Assembly (NCBI RefSeq): GCF_001649575.2
Contig: NC_051443.1
Span: 19,419,128-19,483,127, forward strand
Source: Kryptolebias marmoratus
Lineage: Eukaryota > Chordata > Actinopteri > Cyprinodontiformes > Rivulidae
Direction of reading: 5' to 3'
Length of the DNA: 64,000 bases
Below the pieces are notes generated by a model. The model made no database searches, was not told the origin of the DNA, and was given only the letters and a program-made list of their open reading frames with translations. Shown piece by piece: positions 14,420-27,310 of this stretch (position 1 is its first letter; the number at the start of each line of letters is the position of its first letter). The position numbers were made by a program, and so were the translations under genes.

Positions 14420-14600
14420 TTTTTATAATTTTATATTTTTATACCTGTGTATATGCATTAATCAATTTTGTTTTTGTAACCAGGTTGCTGTGTACTGCAG
14501 ATTTCTGCCCAGGTCCCCCTTGAAAATGAGATATGGATCTCAATGGGGTTTACCTGGTTAAATAAATGAATAAAATTAAAAAAATAAAATAATAACCTGA
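14420..14600 (+). repeat. LINE 3' tail (non-LTR retrotransposon fragment)
   Basis: The sequence reads ctgcccaggtcccccttgaa, then gagatatggatctcaatggg, then tacctggttaaataaatgaa, and ends in an A-rich (AAAT/AAAAT) tail. This wording is a recurrent 3' end of teleost LINE copies, as I know them. Only the tail is present, as expected for a 5'-truncated insertion. The clade cannot be set by eye. Confidence 0.6.
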
Positions 14601-16034
14601 CTTTGTCCAGTCATTACTTTTTCTTTTTACTGTAGCCAAGAAATCATCAACAAGCAGCTCAAAAATTGATCGATTATTTTTTTTTGCTGTTTTTAGGTTT
14701 CATTTTTTTCCCCCAGACTCTGAAAAGTTAAAACCACATCGCAGGAGGTTGGGCCACTGATGGTTCTTCACATCATTTTGGTGAATGAGAGCTTTTAGTT
14801 TTTTAGAAATAAACCCACTGTTTAATCTAAAGTTATATATCTTCAGTTAGAGTTTGTCTTGTACTTAAAATTCTCTGCACAAAGACTTACAGGCTCGTGG
14901 ACTTCCCAGGTAAATGGTTCTATCCACTTTCATTATCGAGTCATTTTGATTGGCAGCAGCTAAGAAATTTTTTTAAGGCGAGGGGATTTCTTATCTCCAC
15001 GTTGGAGGAGCTGCCGGCTTGGATTCTGCTGCTCGACAGAGGAGAAACAGAAAACAATGAACACCAAGAGAGAGATGAAGAGGAACAATGGAGCTGCAGA
15101 CAAAAGACCTTTAAAATTCTTGATCAGCTGTAAAATGCGCTGATGACACACTATTATTATTATTATTACGTTTTGTTTACTGATAAGTCCATTCACGTTT
15201 GCGTTAACCTGTTCAGCATCCGTTTAAACAGAATTCTGAACAGAGACACCAAATTAAAACCTTAAAAATCAATTTGTCTACTATATATTTAGGAATATTT
15301 CCTCTACTAGACATGTACCGCCATTGCACAAACTTGAAAATCATCTGTCATGGGTAAATTGGGCTTAAAAAAATCAGCCTTTATGCTGTCTAGTGTGCTC
15401 CAGGCTGAACAGCACTGAGTGAGGCGGGCAAAGAAGAAGAAATGGTCAGGGGGATTGGAAAGCGATATTAAGTGACATAAAAGAGATTTCACAGAAAGAG
15501 GGATGTTACCAAAGGGCATTCAGGGAAGAGATGGAGAAACGGGAGGGGAGGGAGGGGAGGGAAGATTGCAATATGAAATCTGAGCCCCCAACCTGGAGCC
15601 TACAGTTATCCAGACCCTCTGCAGCCCAACAAACAGACAACAAAAGGGAGCCTGAGTCAGAGGCGGAGAGCAATAATGGAAATCTAACCACCCGCTGCAC
15701 TCTGGTCAGATGTTGGTCATTTAATAAGTGACTGTTCAAGTCCAAGTGATTCTGTTGTTTAACAAACCGTTTGAGAGATTTTCTTCTCGTCTCTCACTAT
15801 GTGTGCTTCCTCCAAACAGCACATAATACACAACTGTGCATGTCTAATCAATCTTCAGCAGATGAGTCAACCGTTACGTCACAAACAGAATAAAGTTCGG
15901 TCACTGCAGTGAGGTTCCTTTAGGCCTCTTTCCTTCACCAACATGGAGGCAGCCAGTGAAACAGCTCTTTTGTTCCATAATGGGGCATTTTTACAACAAG
16001 GCTTCCTCATGTTGCAAGCTCACCTACTCTTTTT

Positions 16035-16065
16035 CACACACACACACACACACATACACACACAC
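16035..16065. repeat. (CA)n microsatellite
   Basis: Interrupted CA tract of about 15 units in the bcr intron. Confidence 0.9.
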
Positions 16066-17984
16066 CTCCAGCTCTAAAGGCCCGGGCTTACTTTAACAAC
16101 TTGCCATTTATTGAGAAAACCCATTCCGCTTCTCAGTGCAAACAAAGTCCAACGAGGGAAGGGGAAAACACACAGATGAGTGAGAGATTTCACCGGTACA
16201 AAGCAGGTGGAGGGAATACGGTATATTGTAACGGTGCAGGTAGGAGAACAGGCTGGCTGGAATGAGCTCTTTCTTTGGTTTTATGTGTGTTTTTATTTTA
16301 TGTTGTGAGCATATGTCATCCTGTTCTGTGTGAGCTTCAGATTGATAAAACAAGCAGTGGTCCAAACATCATATCCACAGCCAAAAGAATTATAATTTGA
16401 CCCCATCTATGCTTGTGAGGCAGGGACAGAGGTTTATGGGCAGAGCCAAGATTCATTCTGTCAGACAGAGGCGCTCCAGCGACTGGAAGCTAATAAGGTC
16501 TGAAGCACTTCCTCCCTGATGAATCCTTCAGCTTCCCTCATATGGGTCACTTGGACTTAGAGTTGGGCAGTAGTACAGTATCCTGGGATATGTAAAAATA
16601 GCAGCAGTGTCACTTGAAATACTTTCAATGGGTCACACCATGGAAGAATGATCAGAGGCACAGTTGACTGGTCATTGCTGAGATCCTGTGATCCACATAG
16701 ATAAAGATCCTCATTCTAACCACACCAATTTTACCTCCATGTGTGCTAATATCACCTCAGTTTGGGGTCTTCAGCAGGAAGGTTTTCAAGCCTCCTGCAG
16801 CCTGTGCTGGATACGGCCAATGGGCCGCCCTCAAAATAGTTATAGTCAAAAATATACAAGAGTAGATTCAATTTTAAACATGGGGGCAGCTGCCAAGGCG
16901 AGTACAAAGCGGAAGGAGGCAGGTGTGATGTCGGCAGACGTGCGCAACAAAATGATGTGCGCAGCCAAGGATGCAAATCTGCAAACTGTGCCCATGAAAA
17001 TAAGCTGCTCGCTGGTCACAAACCCTTATAAATCAATGAGATTGAAACAAAAAAAAAATGCCTATTTTGTCAAAATAACAGTCTTAGCCCAGAGAGCTAC
17101 TACCATTAGATATGAAAGGTTGAGTATATAACACTAAAAAGTTCCTACTTTGAATTACAAACTATTTAATAAATTAATATTTATAAAATGACATATTTTA
17201 AAGAAATTTAAGCACAAGAAATAAAGTCCAAATAGAGTTCTAAGACAAAAAGCAGAGATGTGACGAGGAAAACGCTTCATAAAACAAGAAGAAAGCTACA
17301 TTTAGAATATCCATGAACAGTTGCACAGAAGTGATCATTATAAATGTTTAAGAGAAAAAAAACAAGAAAAGTGATCCTAACTCCAGGTGTAAAAACACTT
17401 CTGTTAAAACATTCACACTTTCCAGATCTGGTATCTGATAATCCTACGAGTAATACTGTAAATAGGACATGATGCATTAGTGCTGTGATGAGTCTGGAGT
17501 GGTGTGAGAGGGGGGGTGGGGGGTGGAAATTAAAGTAATCTGATTGTTAGCATGATTTCTGTTAGCCCTTAATCCAGACAAAGAACATGAATCAGCTCCG
17601 GGTTACAGACATGCACCCACACGAAGCTCAGGTCATCATTCACAGGTAACGTTTAAAACCATTATTTGAATTCGCTTTCTGAAATTAAATTTGGTAACTA
17701 AAGCGCAGGGCTCAGGAGCCTGTTTGGTGTCCTATTGGTCAGCGTGGGGGTCTGTCACCTGGGGGCAGACTCAGGCTGGCACACTGACCATCACTGAAGC
17801 TGGCACTTAAAGTGACGGGCGCCAGAGAGGAGACTGTCGAAGCACCACCTGATCAGACGGAAAAGCTACCCTAAATTCCATAATAATAATAATATGAAAA
17901 ACAACGCTCTCTACACAAGGTTCTTATTTTTTGTTAAATACTACCTCAGATGGTGTAAATACATTTATGATACGGCAACTTTTC

Positions 17985-18048
17985 TCAGTGTAGCTCCTCC
18001 GTGACCCAGAAAGGCAAAAGAAGGGATGGATGGATGGATGGATGGATG
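17985..18048 (+). repeat. retroelement 3' tail ending in (GGAT)n
   Basis: A short segment reading ctccgtgacccagaaaggca runs into a (GGAT)n array at 18024-18048. That layout is typical of 5'-truncated teleost LINE or SINE insertions that end in ATGG-type repeats. Confidence 0.5.
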
Positions 18049-19056
18049 CCAAACAAAGCATGCAGAAGAAGAAGAAGTGTACTGTGTGAGTTTTTTTAAA
18101 ACTCATCTTCTGGTTCACAAGATTTTTTTGTAACAAACAGACAAACGAACACATCCACAGATTATCTGCCTTTAATGGCAGAAGGCAACAATTAAAGAAA
18201 TTGCCCCCCCTTAATAAACACTGTAGCTTTAAAGTCTTCCAAACATCAGGACCACCTTATGTAACACAGGCTTTTATTTCGGCCTTTCCAATTCTCTAAG
18301 ATATGAATCTTTCAAAAATGCCAAATGTATTCCATACCTCCTTATTTAATATTGAAAGCAGAATAAAATGTGGCTCTATAAAAAGCAGAAATCAGATCTA
18401 CATAATTGAGAACTTGGGGTGAGTCACAGGGACATTCAGCTGCAGCCATGTGGCCTCAACCAGAAACCATAGGCTTGGTGTTCTTTCCATCTCAGCTTCG
18501 ACAGCAAACTGGTCCCCAAGAGAACAGACTGTGGTTGGCGACTTTCACAGTAAAACTATCTGTAGAAAACCACATGTACTACAATGCCAAAAGGTCTGTA
18601 GTGACATTTTTGGGCTCCACACCAACTAGCATGGCTTCCCTGCACTACGACCAACCAACACGACGGACTCTGTGAATAAAACAACACGAGCCACGGTCAT
18701 AATTTAATGGGATGTGTCCTTTAACAAATGAATGGGGAACCGGAAAAAAAAAAAAAAACGTCTCCAAAATTTATTAAGGGGGTTTTTCTGAGTTTCTTTT
18801 TCCTCTCTTTACAAGCCCTGTTGGTTACAAAAAGGAAAGACTGTGGCTGGCTGCTCGGCAAAGGAAATATACAAGAAGGCAGAAAAAAGGAGAAGAAATA
18901 AACAGAAGCAGAGAGGAGTAATCACTCACAGGACACCATGTGTAAATGCTTATGTGCATTTGCATCATCTTAACCGCTTCTCTTCCTCAGGTCAAATTCC
19001 TCCAGGCATCAAACCTGATAGACAGTGCACTAACACAGTCTGAAAACTTAACATTA

Positions 19057-19084
19057 ACACACACACACACATACACACACACAC
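19057..19084. repeat. (CA)n microsatellite
   Basis: CA tract interrupted by one TA. Confidence 0.9.
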
Positions 19085-20599
19085 ATTTACACAGATGTCT
19101 GCAGTAGAGGGCCAGTTTAAAACTGGCTTCTCCAGCCCAGCAAACCCGGCCAGGCAGTTTGACTTTCTTTGGGGAGTTGCTGGAACTGCTGGAGCATCAT
19201 TTCCACTGCCAGCCTGGCAACGCCACGCCACCGCTGATGCCAGGCGGAGCTTTTACAGCGGAGACACAGGACCGGATGCTGACAGACATAATCCATGCTA
19301 CATTAAAAAAAAAACAAAAAAAAAACAAGCAAAAACATCCATCTACGTTATTTTGTAATGTGTCTAAATCAGCCAGCGGAGACCTTTTGCACACTTGCTA
19401 AAGGTTTTGGAGCGTGATAATGATCGTCTTCAGTGTTTTCTGTGAGGTTTTTTTTTTTTTATGTTGAATAAAATTTTATTCTGCCAGGGGCAAGATGCTG
19501 TGTCATGCTACAGAAAACCACTGGACTAAATTTTCATGTTCATACAGTGTATTCTCTGGTAACCTGACAGATAATTACAACCCACTTCAATCAGCAATTA
19601 ATGGTCAACATTCATCATTCGTACCCACACGCAAACTAAAGCAAATCTTGAACGAGTCGACAAACTACTTTCTGCTACTGTTGGTTTGTAAAACGGGACA
19701 AGACGCCAGTTTTGAAACAGTCTAATTGATCCGAGCAGGTTGTCCTCCCTCTGACTCCATCTCGCCTCCTTCTCCTCCGACCACTCGGGGCTCAACTTTA
19801 AGGCCGTAGCTGCTGCGTGCAGGGCCGGCTCTCACTGCCAAGTTCACTCAACTGCAAACGCTGAACGAGCCTTTTTAAGAGCTGAAGTCACTCCCCAGGC
19901 CGTGTGAAAAGGGGTCATTGTGCCACAGCAGACTAACTGTAAGGCCTCCCTTCTTCTCCTACGCCTCGTCCCTCCGCTCGGATGGAAATATCGAATCCCG
20001 TTATAGGACAGAAATGTAGACACACGTAGCCTCAGATCCTCTCTGATGGCACTCTTAGACTGCTATGTCCAATGATTGTAGGGGAAAACCACTTGCACAC
20101 ACCCACACACTATTAACACAATCAAATTGCATTATTAACAAATGTAAACACACAACTGCTAACAATGACTATCTGTAATCAAAACAAATGCTGGTCAGAA
20201 TTTAGTTAGCAGCTTAACTTAGCTTGACTAATACCTATTAAGCTACTACCTAGCTTATAAGCTAGAAGTAGCTGGTTGAGCTACACACAAATTACATCTG
20301 AGAGTGTATTTAGGTAGTGACTACCATGTTGCTACGCTACACTGGAACTAGCTTTTGGGGTGAAAAACTATTGTTTACAGTCAGGCGCTTTAATTTGAAA
20401 ATATTTGTGTTCTTATATTAAAAATAAACACTCTGAAGTTGTTAGTACACCTTAAAATAGTCACTATATTCATTTACATGCGTATGATCCTTCAATAGCA
20501 CAAAACGTGAACGTGGAGTCTAAAACTCGCATGTATGTTTAACTGGCTGCTCTAAACTGTGACTGGGCCTGAGTGAGAGCATGAATGGCTGTCTGTCTC

Positions 20600-20765
20600 A
20601 TCCGTCTCATCCGTCTCATCTGTTTCCTCTGTCTCTATGTGGCTCTGTGATGGACTGGCGACCTGTCCAGGGCGCCTCTCATCTAATGCCTGCTGGAGAT
20701 GGGCACCAGCTCCCCGCGACCCTGAACAGGAACAAGCGGGTAAAGAAAATGGATGAATGGACATT
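20600..20765 (+). repeat. retroelement 3' tail (tgatggactggcgacctgtc type)
   Basis: Contains tgatggactggcgacctgtc, a ctgctggagatgggcaccag segment, then ccccgcgaccctgaacagga, and ends in atggatgaatgg. The same unit in antisense lies near 43010-43330. This is a very common teleost retroelement tail; its exact family is not resolved here. Confidence 0.65.
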
Positions 20766-22252
20766 AACATTTTAGTTCCGTTTCAGACAACTGGGACGTC
20801 AAGAAACCGGAGCATTTATGCGTCTTATCCGGGTCTCCACTGACTGCGTACACAGACACCGACTGAGCTGAAGGTTCTGAAGGAAAAAGGTAACCGGGTT
20901 TTGTCAATTGGTCAAGAAAAGTAAACAAACTCTTGGTGACTTTAACTCATAACATACTGAACATATTTCAGGTCTGTCATGCTTTAAAATCCTCGTCATC
21001 AGAGTTAAGACTCAAGTATTTACTGGCTTTAGAGGCAGATTTCTGGAGAATCAAGCCACTTTCAGTCCCTTTATACAGGCTTCCTACAGTGAAACGTATA
21101 AAGTATGGAATTTTCTTTTAGTATTTTCCAGGTTTGAGTAAGTATGGAAAAAATAAAACAATGTGGAAAAACACATTGTGTTTCCAGGCATTTTCTAAAA
21201 AATAAAAATCCAACTTCCTAAATACTGCTCAAACAAGTTGAGTGCATTATTCTATTGATTGCATATAAAATATGTCAACTTTTGGTTTCTCTACCACGTC
21301 AGCCTCTGATTTTTATGGTTTTAGCCGTTAGCATCTTGCGTTTTTCTAAGTATTGACTGAGCAGCCATGCTCTCAGGCGGGCCGTGCCACGGAGCAATAA
21401 AACTGGGTAACCTCTGACGACGTTCGCAGCACCGCTCACAACCCCAACGTCGACTGACGCGTCTTTGAACAAGAAGGTGAACCCCAACTTCCTTCCAGTG
21501 GCAGCATCTTTAACTACAGTTTATGTTCAGTCACAACGTGGCCCATGTTTGGAATAAGCTTTCTGATTCAGAGTAAAGACACAAGACAAGTCTGAGAGGG
21601 CGTTCATGTGAGAGCATCACCAGTTAAACTCTGTGCGACTTTTATTTTAGTTTCTATAAACCATGTACTCTTTCTAGCTCTACCATCTTTTAAGGATTTT
21701 TTTTCCCCCACTCTGTTCTGTATTTAATGAGACTTTTCACCCCTGCTGTTTGCAGATCTAAAAATCAAGTCATGGTGATATAAAAGAGACTTGTTGGATC
21801 TCCAGCTCAGCAGGAGTAATCAGATGTTCGATGTGAGACTGTGTGCTGAATCCAGTCCAAAAAAAGATTTGCTTCAAACATTTTCTACAGGAGTTTTAAC
21901 TCTCCGGGCAGCTCCACTTCTCCCAATAAATTCTCCCAATAGAAGAAAAGTTGAGGGAAATACTGTATGTTTATTTCAACAATTCTCCTTTCCTGCTTCT
22001 CTTCAAACGGGGAGCAAAGCTGGACGGCCTGGAGGCCATCTCACGCTACAAGCCAAGGAAACACACCACCTCTGAAGGTAGAAGAGTAAACCTCGAGTAT
22101 GTGTGTGTTTCTGTTACACAACGGGAGAGTTCTTCCCATCTGCGCCTCCTCGCAGCCCCCGCATCCCCGAGCGATGAAGCGAGAAACGACAGCTTTGCCT
22201 TGCACTCTGCCTCCCTCGGTCTTCCTCACAACGCCGCCCCACTCTTTATTAG

Positions 22253-22274
22253 CATCATCATCATCATCATCATC
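22253..22274. repeat. (ATC)n microsatellite
   Basis: Seven to eight ATC units. The tract creates an artificial polyaspartate open frame on the minus strand. Confidence 0.9.
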
Positions 22275-22959
22275 GGCTGCCCAGCGAAAAACACGCGCTT
22301 CGCTCGGCTTCCTTTTCAGTTTTCTTGCCAAACTGTACGTAAATTACACACTGGAAGGCACGAAACGATGCGGCACTCGTCATAATCCATCCATTTTTCT
22401 GTCGGCGTCACGTGTGTCTGCTTTCAGCTTAACCCGAAACACAGACCCCTCCGCAGGGCGTCTGAACATTTTACTTCTTCTGCTCAAATTCCAGATTATC
22501 CCACTAAATGCATCGCTGTCTGCGTGACAACCCCCCCGCCCCATCCCAAGCCTGGTCTCCATCCCTGCTTTTCCAGCTCGCCTAACTTCCCACAGGGCTC
22601 ATTGTTGTGGAAAATATGTTAAAACAAAGAGGAGAGACAGTGCAGTGATAATCCTGAAAACGCAGCAGCTGGAGAATTAGCCTGCCACTCGCAGCAGGAC
22701 TGCCTTCCTGGGTCTGAAAGACAAACCGTTCCTTGCTCGTTATTAGAGCTAACAATTTGCCTTTGCTCGACAATGCTGATAGTTTTTTTTTTTTTTTTTT
22801 TTAAATCTTAATTGCCACATTGCAGGATGCATTTCTGGTACATCCAAACAGAATTCAACAGGACTGCAGTGATCAAATCCAGTGTGGAAATTTGTATTAT
22901 TTATTCCACCAGCATCTCTGGTTTTATTCAAATAAAAAGGAACACATGTCACCCACCAT

Positions 22960-23350
22960 CTCACATGTCAGTATTTTAGTCTGAGATCATCTCATTTTGA
23001 AAAATGACAGAGTTGTTCAGAGCCATTTTGGTCAAACCTTGAAAATAATGTCACGTAAGGTCTCACACAATATTGTAAGATGCAGCTACTACCATGTCAA
23101 GTTTTAGCTCAATCTCTGTAAAACTGACTAACTTAGTCCTTTTTATGTAGGCTAGTGTTGCTTAGCTGTGGCAGCCATCTTGAATTGGATTGACTCCAGA
23201 AGTGAATCAGTTGTAGAGGCACGTTCAGTGGTTACTTTCTGAGGCTTTCATTAAAATTTGTTCAGCGGTTCATGAGACAGTTCGCCAACAGACACACTAA
23301 CACATGCAACAAAAACATTATCATCCGCCTTCGCCTTGCAGCAGAGGATG
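22960..23350 (+). repeat. dispersed repeat family A, copy 5
   Basis: Sense copy with all anchors: agatgcagctactaccatgt, then ttagctcaatctctgtaaaa, then gtggcagccatcttgaattg, then agttcgccaacagacacact. It ends in a cgccttcgccttgcagcaga segment that appears to be the family 3' end. Confidence 0.75.
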
Positions 23351-24012
23351 AGACTTAACTGTAGCTGCACTGAGATCCGTGAGCAGGCCTCAGACGATCA
23401 CTCTACGAAGAACGACAGTTGTTTCATCAGCTTAGCATCTAGAACAAACATTTATAATGCTCGGATTAACTTGTGAGCGGAGCTGACTACTGTCCTTTTT
23501 ACCTTTTTTGCTTTTACTACCCATTTTACTGCCCGTCCCCTTGTTCCAGTCCATCCTGGCGCCAATGCCGACATCCCGCTGCCCTGTCTGGCCAAACGGG
23601 GCACCAGTCCAGAACCTTACATCTCAACGGGCACTTAGACAGTTTACTTGCACGGCGAAAGCCAACCGAGACGTAGCTTACCAAAACGTGCGTGGCTGCC
23701 GCTCACCGCACCTCGATAAACAACATTCCAGGTCTTACAACGATATCAAATATTTGAACGACCCGAAAAGTGCTCGGCACGACCTCTCCAACGGAAACTT
23801 TAGAGAGAAACTACAGTAAACTAAGGCCTCAACATGTGCTTTTTTTTTGTTGTTGTTGTTGATGTGTTTCTGCCTGGGAGCCCAGTTTGCCCACGATTTA
23901 GTCTCCAAGTTGCACAACGATTCTTTTAGTTGCTCTGTTAAAAGTGCCATGACTCAAAGGTTGCAGTTTGGTGGCTGGGTGAGGCCAGTAAAAAAAAAAA
24001 AAAAAAAAAAAT

Positions 24013-24265
24013 CTCATGAACCAGGGGATGGATCTGAATGAAACTCTCAGAAAGGAAAAAAAAATAAAAAAATTGGACTAAGAGAAATGGCTACAACCTA
24101 CTTAAAATTACAAATAATGAGGTAAAGTGTATGTAGCAGTGGCTGAATCACATTCTCCTAGCATTAACACATCTCACAAGATGTGGTTGTTGGCAGCCAT
24201 CTAGAATAAGATCTTTGCGAGTGGTCGATCTGCATTCCTTCAAAGAATGGTAGGCCTCTACGAGC
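24013..24265 (-). repeat. dispersed repeat family A, diverged copy 6
   Basis: Begins with ctcatgaaccaggggatgga and continues through aatgaaactctcagaaagga and a diverged gtagcagtggctgaatcaca. The central part is interrupted by A-rich sequence, so this is an old or rearranged copy. Confidence 0.5.
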
Positions 24266-24751
24266 TAAAGTCTGGTGAAAAGTTTCAGTTTTGTGGTTCG
24301 GGACAGAGCGTCACGTTTTCTCTTAAAAAGCAAAGAAATAAAGACAGGCAGACACCTGCGATTTGAATTACACAAAAAAGCTCCGGGAGTCGCCTGACAG
24401 AAAGGCCAGACTTGTAGTTTCGACCCAGACTGGCCACGTTCATTGTTCCCCCACCCCGCTGACATTCCAGGACGGAGCAGAGCTGGATCTTTCATCTGGC
24501 TCCCACGCAAGGCCATTCAGAGGACACACACACACGTATACACACAATCCCACTCACATTATCAGCCACTTGATCATTCAGGTACTTAGTGGTTTTAAAA
24601 GGAAAGACTGATTCCACAAAGAACGGTCTGAAAATTCTACGGAACCACCATGACTGAATTCCACTGGCTCACATTTTCTGTTGTTCATTTCCACTGTGCA
24701 GATTAGAAAGACCCCCAGCACAATAGATTAAAGATAGCAACCACCACTTAC

Positions 24752-26357
24752 CTAGGTGGTCTCCATGGAAACTGTTGTCATGGGATGTTCTGCCGTGGGG
24801 CATGAGGTCATGATGGGCAGCAGGTGGCCAGATTTGACCCGTCTTGCGAACGCTCACGATGGTGGCCTCAGACATGACCACATGGCCTCCCTGCTGCCTG
24901 TGGTGGCGCTTCTGGGACTGCGGCGTTGGTGGGCTGCTGCTGTCGTAGGAGTGCTGGGAGTTCTGGGAGTTCTGCGACGGCGAGCGGCTCTTCTCTCGGT
25001 ACGGCCGGCGGAAGGCCGTGGTCGGGCTCGGGGACACGTGGCTGGACTGGCCCGAGGAGAAGTCTTCCTCGCTGGACGTCAGGTTCTCGTTGGAGCTGCA
25101 GTCCGGAGTGTAGCCGCCGCCTCCTCCCGTGTCCTCGAAGCTGCCTGGGGAGTAGGAGCGGCGGGGCCAGGTCAGGAGGTGGTCGTCGCCTCCGCCGTGG
25201 TCTCTCATCGTGACCCCGCTGCCGCATCCTCTGCCGTCGCCGCTTCCACCTTCGCCCATCATCACCCCGCCAACGTAGACGCTGGAGTAGGCCTGGAACT
25301 CTGAGGGTTGCCAAGGCGGAGGTGGGGGTTTGCCGCCATTGGCCCTTCCTGAATGCCGCTGATTGGGCTCGCCGTCTTCATACTCTGCATCGTAGCCGCA
25401 GGTGCTCTCAGTAGACCGTCCCCTGTACACGGGCCTGGCACGGAGCTCACCTGCCACCGTCGCCAGATTACCCGGGAGGGAGTGGAGAGATCTCTTTCGC
25501 TCCATCTGCATGGCCTGAGTGCCCAGGGAGCTGATCTTATCGGACACATCCCGATCGTTGACTCGGACTAAACCCCTGTCGTGATGGAACTCCATGTTGG
25601 TGTAGAAGGGTGGTGGCGGCGGGGGCAGCTGCTTCTCGTGCCCCTTAGCTGCGTCGCCGGCAGTGTGAGAGTTGGCCCTTTTGATCCTCTCGAAGTTGGA
25701 TCGAAGAGCTGCCACGCCGAGTCCCATGCCCAGCTTGTCCTTGGGATCGGAGGGCAGCTCTTTTTCTGGGGGAGGAAGTGCGGGCCTGCGGGGTGACACC
25801 GACATCCCGCCCCGCTGCTTCGACGGGGAGAGGCCGTCCAGGTTGTCGCAGGAAGTCGATTCGGCTTGCTGAGGTCCGTCAAAGGCTGACTCCAGGCCAT
25901 CTCCGTGGGAGGCGGACTTCCTGGCCGGCGGGGGTCTTGGTTTGGACCTGCTGGCTCCGTCTCCGAGCGGCTGAAAGCAACTCCGATCTCCGACGCCCGC
26001 GGTAACGTATCCCCCAGCTACAGCTACTCCAACTCCTCCCGTCTCCTGTACGTGGGGCTGCTGGGACTGGGACTCGGCGCCCTGCACCGCTGCGGGATCC
26101 ACTCCCTCGTTGAGCGGCGTTTTCCTGAAGCCCCAGCGCTGCTTGTCGTAGCTCTTCCTCTCTTTGGCCAGGAGGGTCTGCAGGTAGATCATGCGGAAGC
26201 GCTCCTTGTTCACCTCCTGCTCCAGGCGCCTGATCGACGCCTTGCACTTCTCTAGTTCCTGCTCGATGCCAACCACGGACCGCAGCTCCATCTTGGGGGG
26301 TTCGGACTCCGGGAACTGCGCTTTCCAAGCCTCTATGAACCCCACCGGCTCCACCAT
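24752..26357 (-). CDS. bcr: bcr coding exon 1 (BCR, N-terminal 535 residues)
   Basis: BCR is a cytoplasmic signalling protein with an N-terminal oligomerisation coiled coil and Ser/Thr kinase region. Its DH-PH RhoGEF, C2 and RhoGAP domains are encoded by later exons that lie outside this window. The start follows the family: MVEPVGF and then EAWKAQFPESEPPKMELRS match the BCR N-terminus. Residues 28-75 form the heptad-rich coiled coil. FYTNM at 251-255 keeps the YxN Grb2-binding motif (human Tyr177), here Tyr252. Serine- and proline-rich stretches follow, with SYSPGSFED, YTPDCSSNENLTSSEEDF and SEATIVSVRKTGQIWP (near 497-511), all BCR signatures. The exon ends phase 1 at a GTAAGT donor. It has 535 codons, versus about 426 in human from memory. 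The excess lies mainly in Gly/Pro/Gln-rich inserts (about residues 85-250). The open frame continues 68 codons upstream without family resemblance, so the internal ATG is preferred. Confidence 0.95.
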
Positions 26358-27310
26358 ATTGCGCTGAATCTCCTCTTCTGCGACCGACCCTTGGTTCAGA
26401 CACAAGGGGGGGTGGGGAGGGGGGTTGATGGTGGTGGTGGCACCCTCGGACCTTCTTGGAGTCCAGTACGCCACTGTGTCGCTGCAGACAACAATGGCCA
26501 GGTCCAGCTGGAACCTGGAGGCTGTTTGTTGCGGGCTTTTAGGAAAGCAGCGGGCAAACACAGAGCCTAATTGCTGACACTTGTCGCAGCAATCCCATTG
26601 TGAACAAGATAACCCTGCGTCTCAGTCAGAGGGGGGGCAAAAAGCTTTGAAAAGCTGCAATGAAGCACATGTTTCTCCTGCATTCTTCCCGGAGTGTGTT
26701 ATTTTGTTGGTAAATGACGTGAACAGAGATCAGCCTTCGACACAGTGAATGATGTCTTCGCAGGGTGACAGAGGAGGTCCCTGAGAAAGGGAGGAAAAAA
26801 TAAACAAAACAAACAAAGTGTTTTAATCCTGCTCCGTTCACTTACTTGTCACTCCAGCTTTTTTGTTTATTATTATTGTTATTATTATTAAAACAAAGCA
26901 GTTCCGTTTCCTCCTGCGCGTTGATATGATCGTAATCCCAGGTGCTGCTTCTCCTAAAGCGCCTTTGTATCAGCAGCGAAGACGGGAAAATGGGTTTAAA
27001 AAAGCGCAAAAAAAAGAAAAAAGAGCCAAACAGGAGAGCTTTAAGAGGTCGAGTCCGGTCTTGTGTTCCTTATCCCATCGCGTTTCCAGTGCACCTGTCT
27101 GGCGTTAATGGTTTTAATGTTTCCTCGCAGATTCATCCCGTGTCTTGTGGAGAGGGGGGACGGATGGACGGACGTGATGCTGCCGCTGGATGTGCTCCCA
27201 TCTCCGGCCAGCAGCGCCGGAGTGCCTGAAAAGAGAGGGAGGGACCAGCGGGGAAGTGAGCCCACTGGTTAAAGAGACAGAGCGGACTACACCTCCCGAT
27301 GCCTTTAGTT
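26358..27310 (-). promoter_or_regulatory. bcr: bcr 5' UTR and probable promoter
   Basis: This region lies directly upstream of the bcr start. GC and CpG content rises around 27040-27290 compared with the surrounding AT-rich DNA, which suggests a CpG-type promoter. No TATA box or firm transcription start can be assigned. A (TTA)n tract lies near 26870-26890. Confidence 0.35.

Larger units (their letters stand above)
1..24751 (-). other. bcr: bcr intron 1 (partial), repeat-rich, no coding exon recognised
   Basis: This is the stretch downstream, in the minus-strand sense, of the bcr exon 1 donor at 24751/24750. I looked for the next bcr exon, whose human counterpart carries a PPGYG motif followed by an acidic and serine-rich segment. 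I found nothing like it on the minus strand. BCR intron 1 is very long in mammals, so a 25 kb intron is plausible. Contents are microsatellites, at least six fragments of one dispersed repeat family, LINE tails and AT-rich filler. All open frames here are short, lack family resemblance and often run through simple repeats. A small intronic RNA or enhancer cannot be excluded by eye. Confidence 0.75.

Noticed and set aside
16688..17131. 147-codon plus-strand open frame
   Set aside because: No recognisable domain, no splice context, and it lies in intron sequence; it looks like chance.
22041..22331. Open frame with a polyaspartate run
   Set aside because: Produced by the (ATC)n microsatellite.
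23490..23820. GC-richer stretch with a 103-codon open frame in bcr intron 1
   Set aside because: Considered as an alternative bcr promoter or exon, but there is no BCR similarity and no paired splice sites.
1..24751. Search for bcr exon 2 or another nested gene
   Set aside because: No minus-strand stretch resembles the PPGYG-containing exon 2 or the DH domain, and no nested gene with splice-consistent exons was found.
24756..25304. 182-codon plus-strand open frame and other long frames across 24750-26400
   Set aside because: Shadows of the GC-rich bcr exon 1 in other frames; compositionally Arg/Gly/Ala/Ser-rich with no family match.
26358..26561. In-frame 68-codon extension upstream of the bcr start
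   Set aside because: The family start MVxPVGF lies at 26357, and the upstream residues match nothing in BCR.
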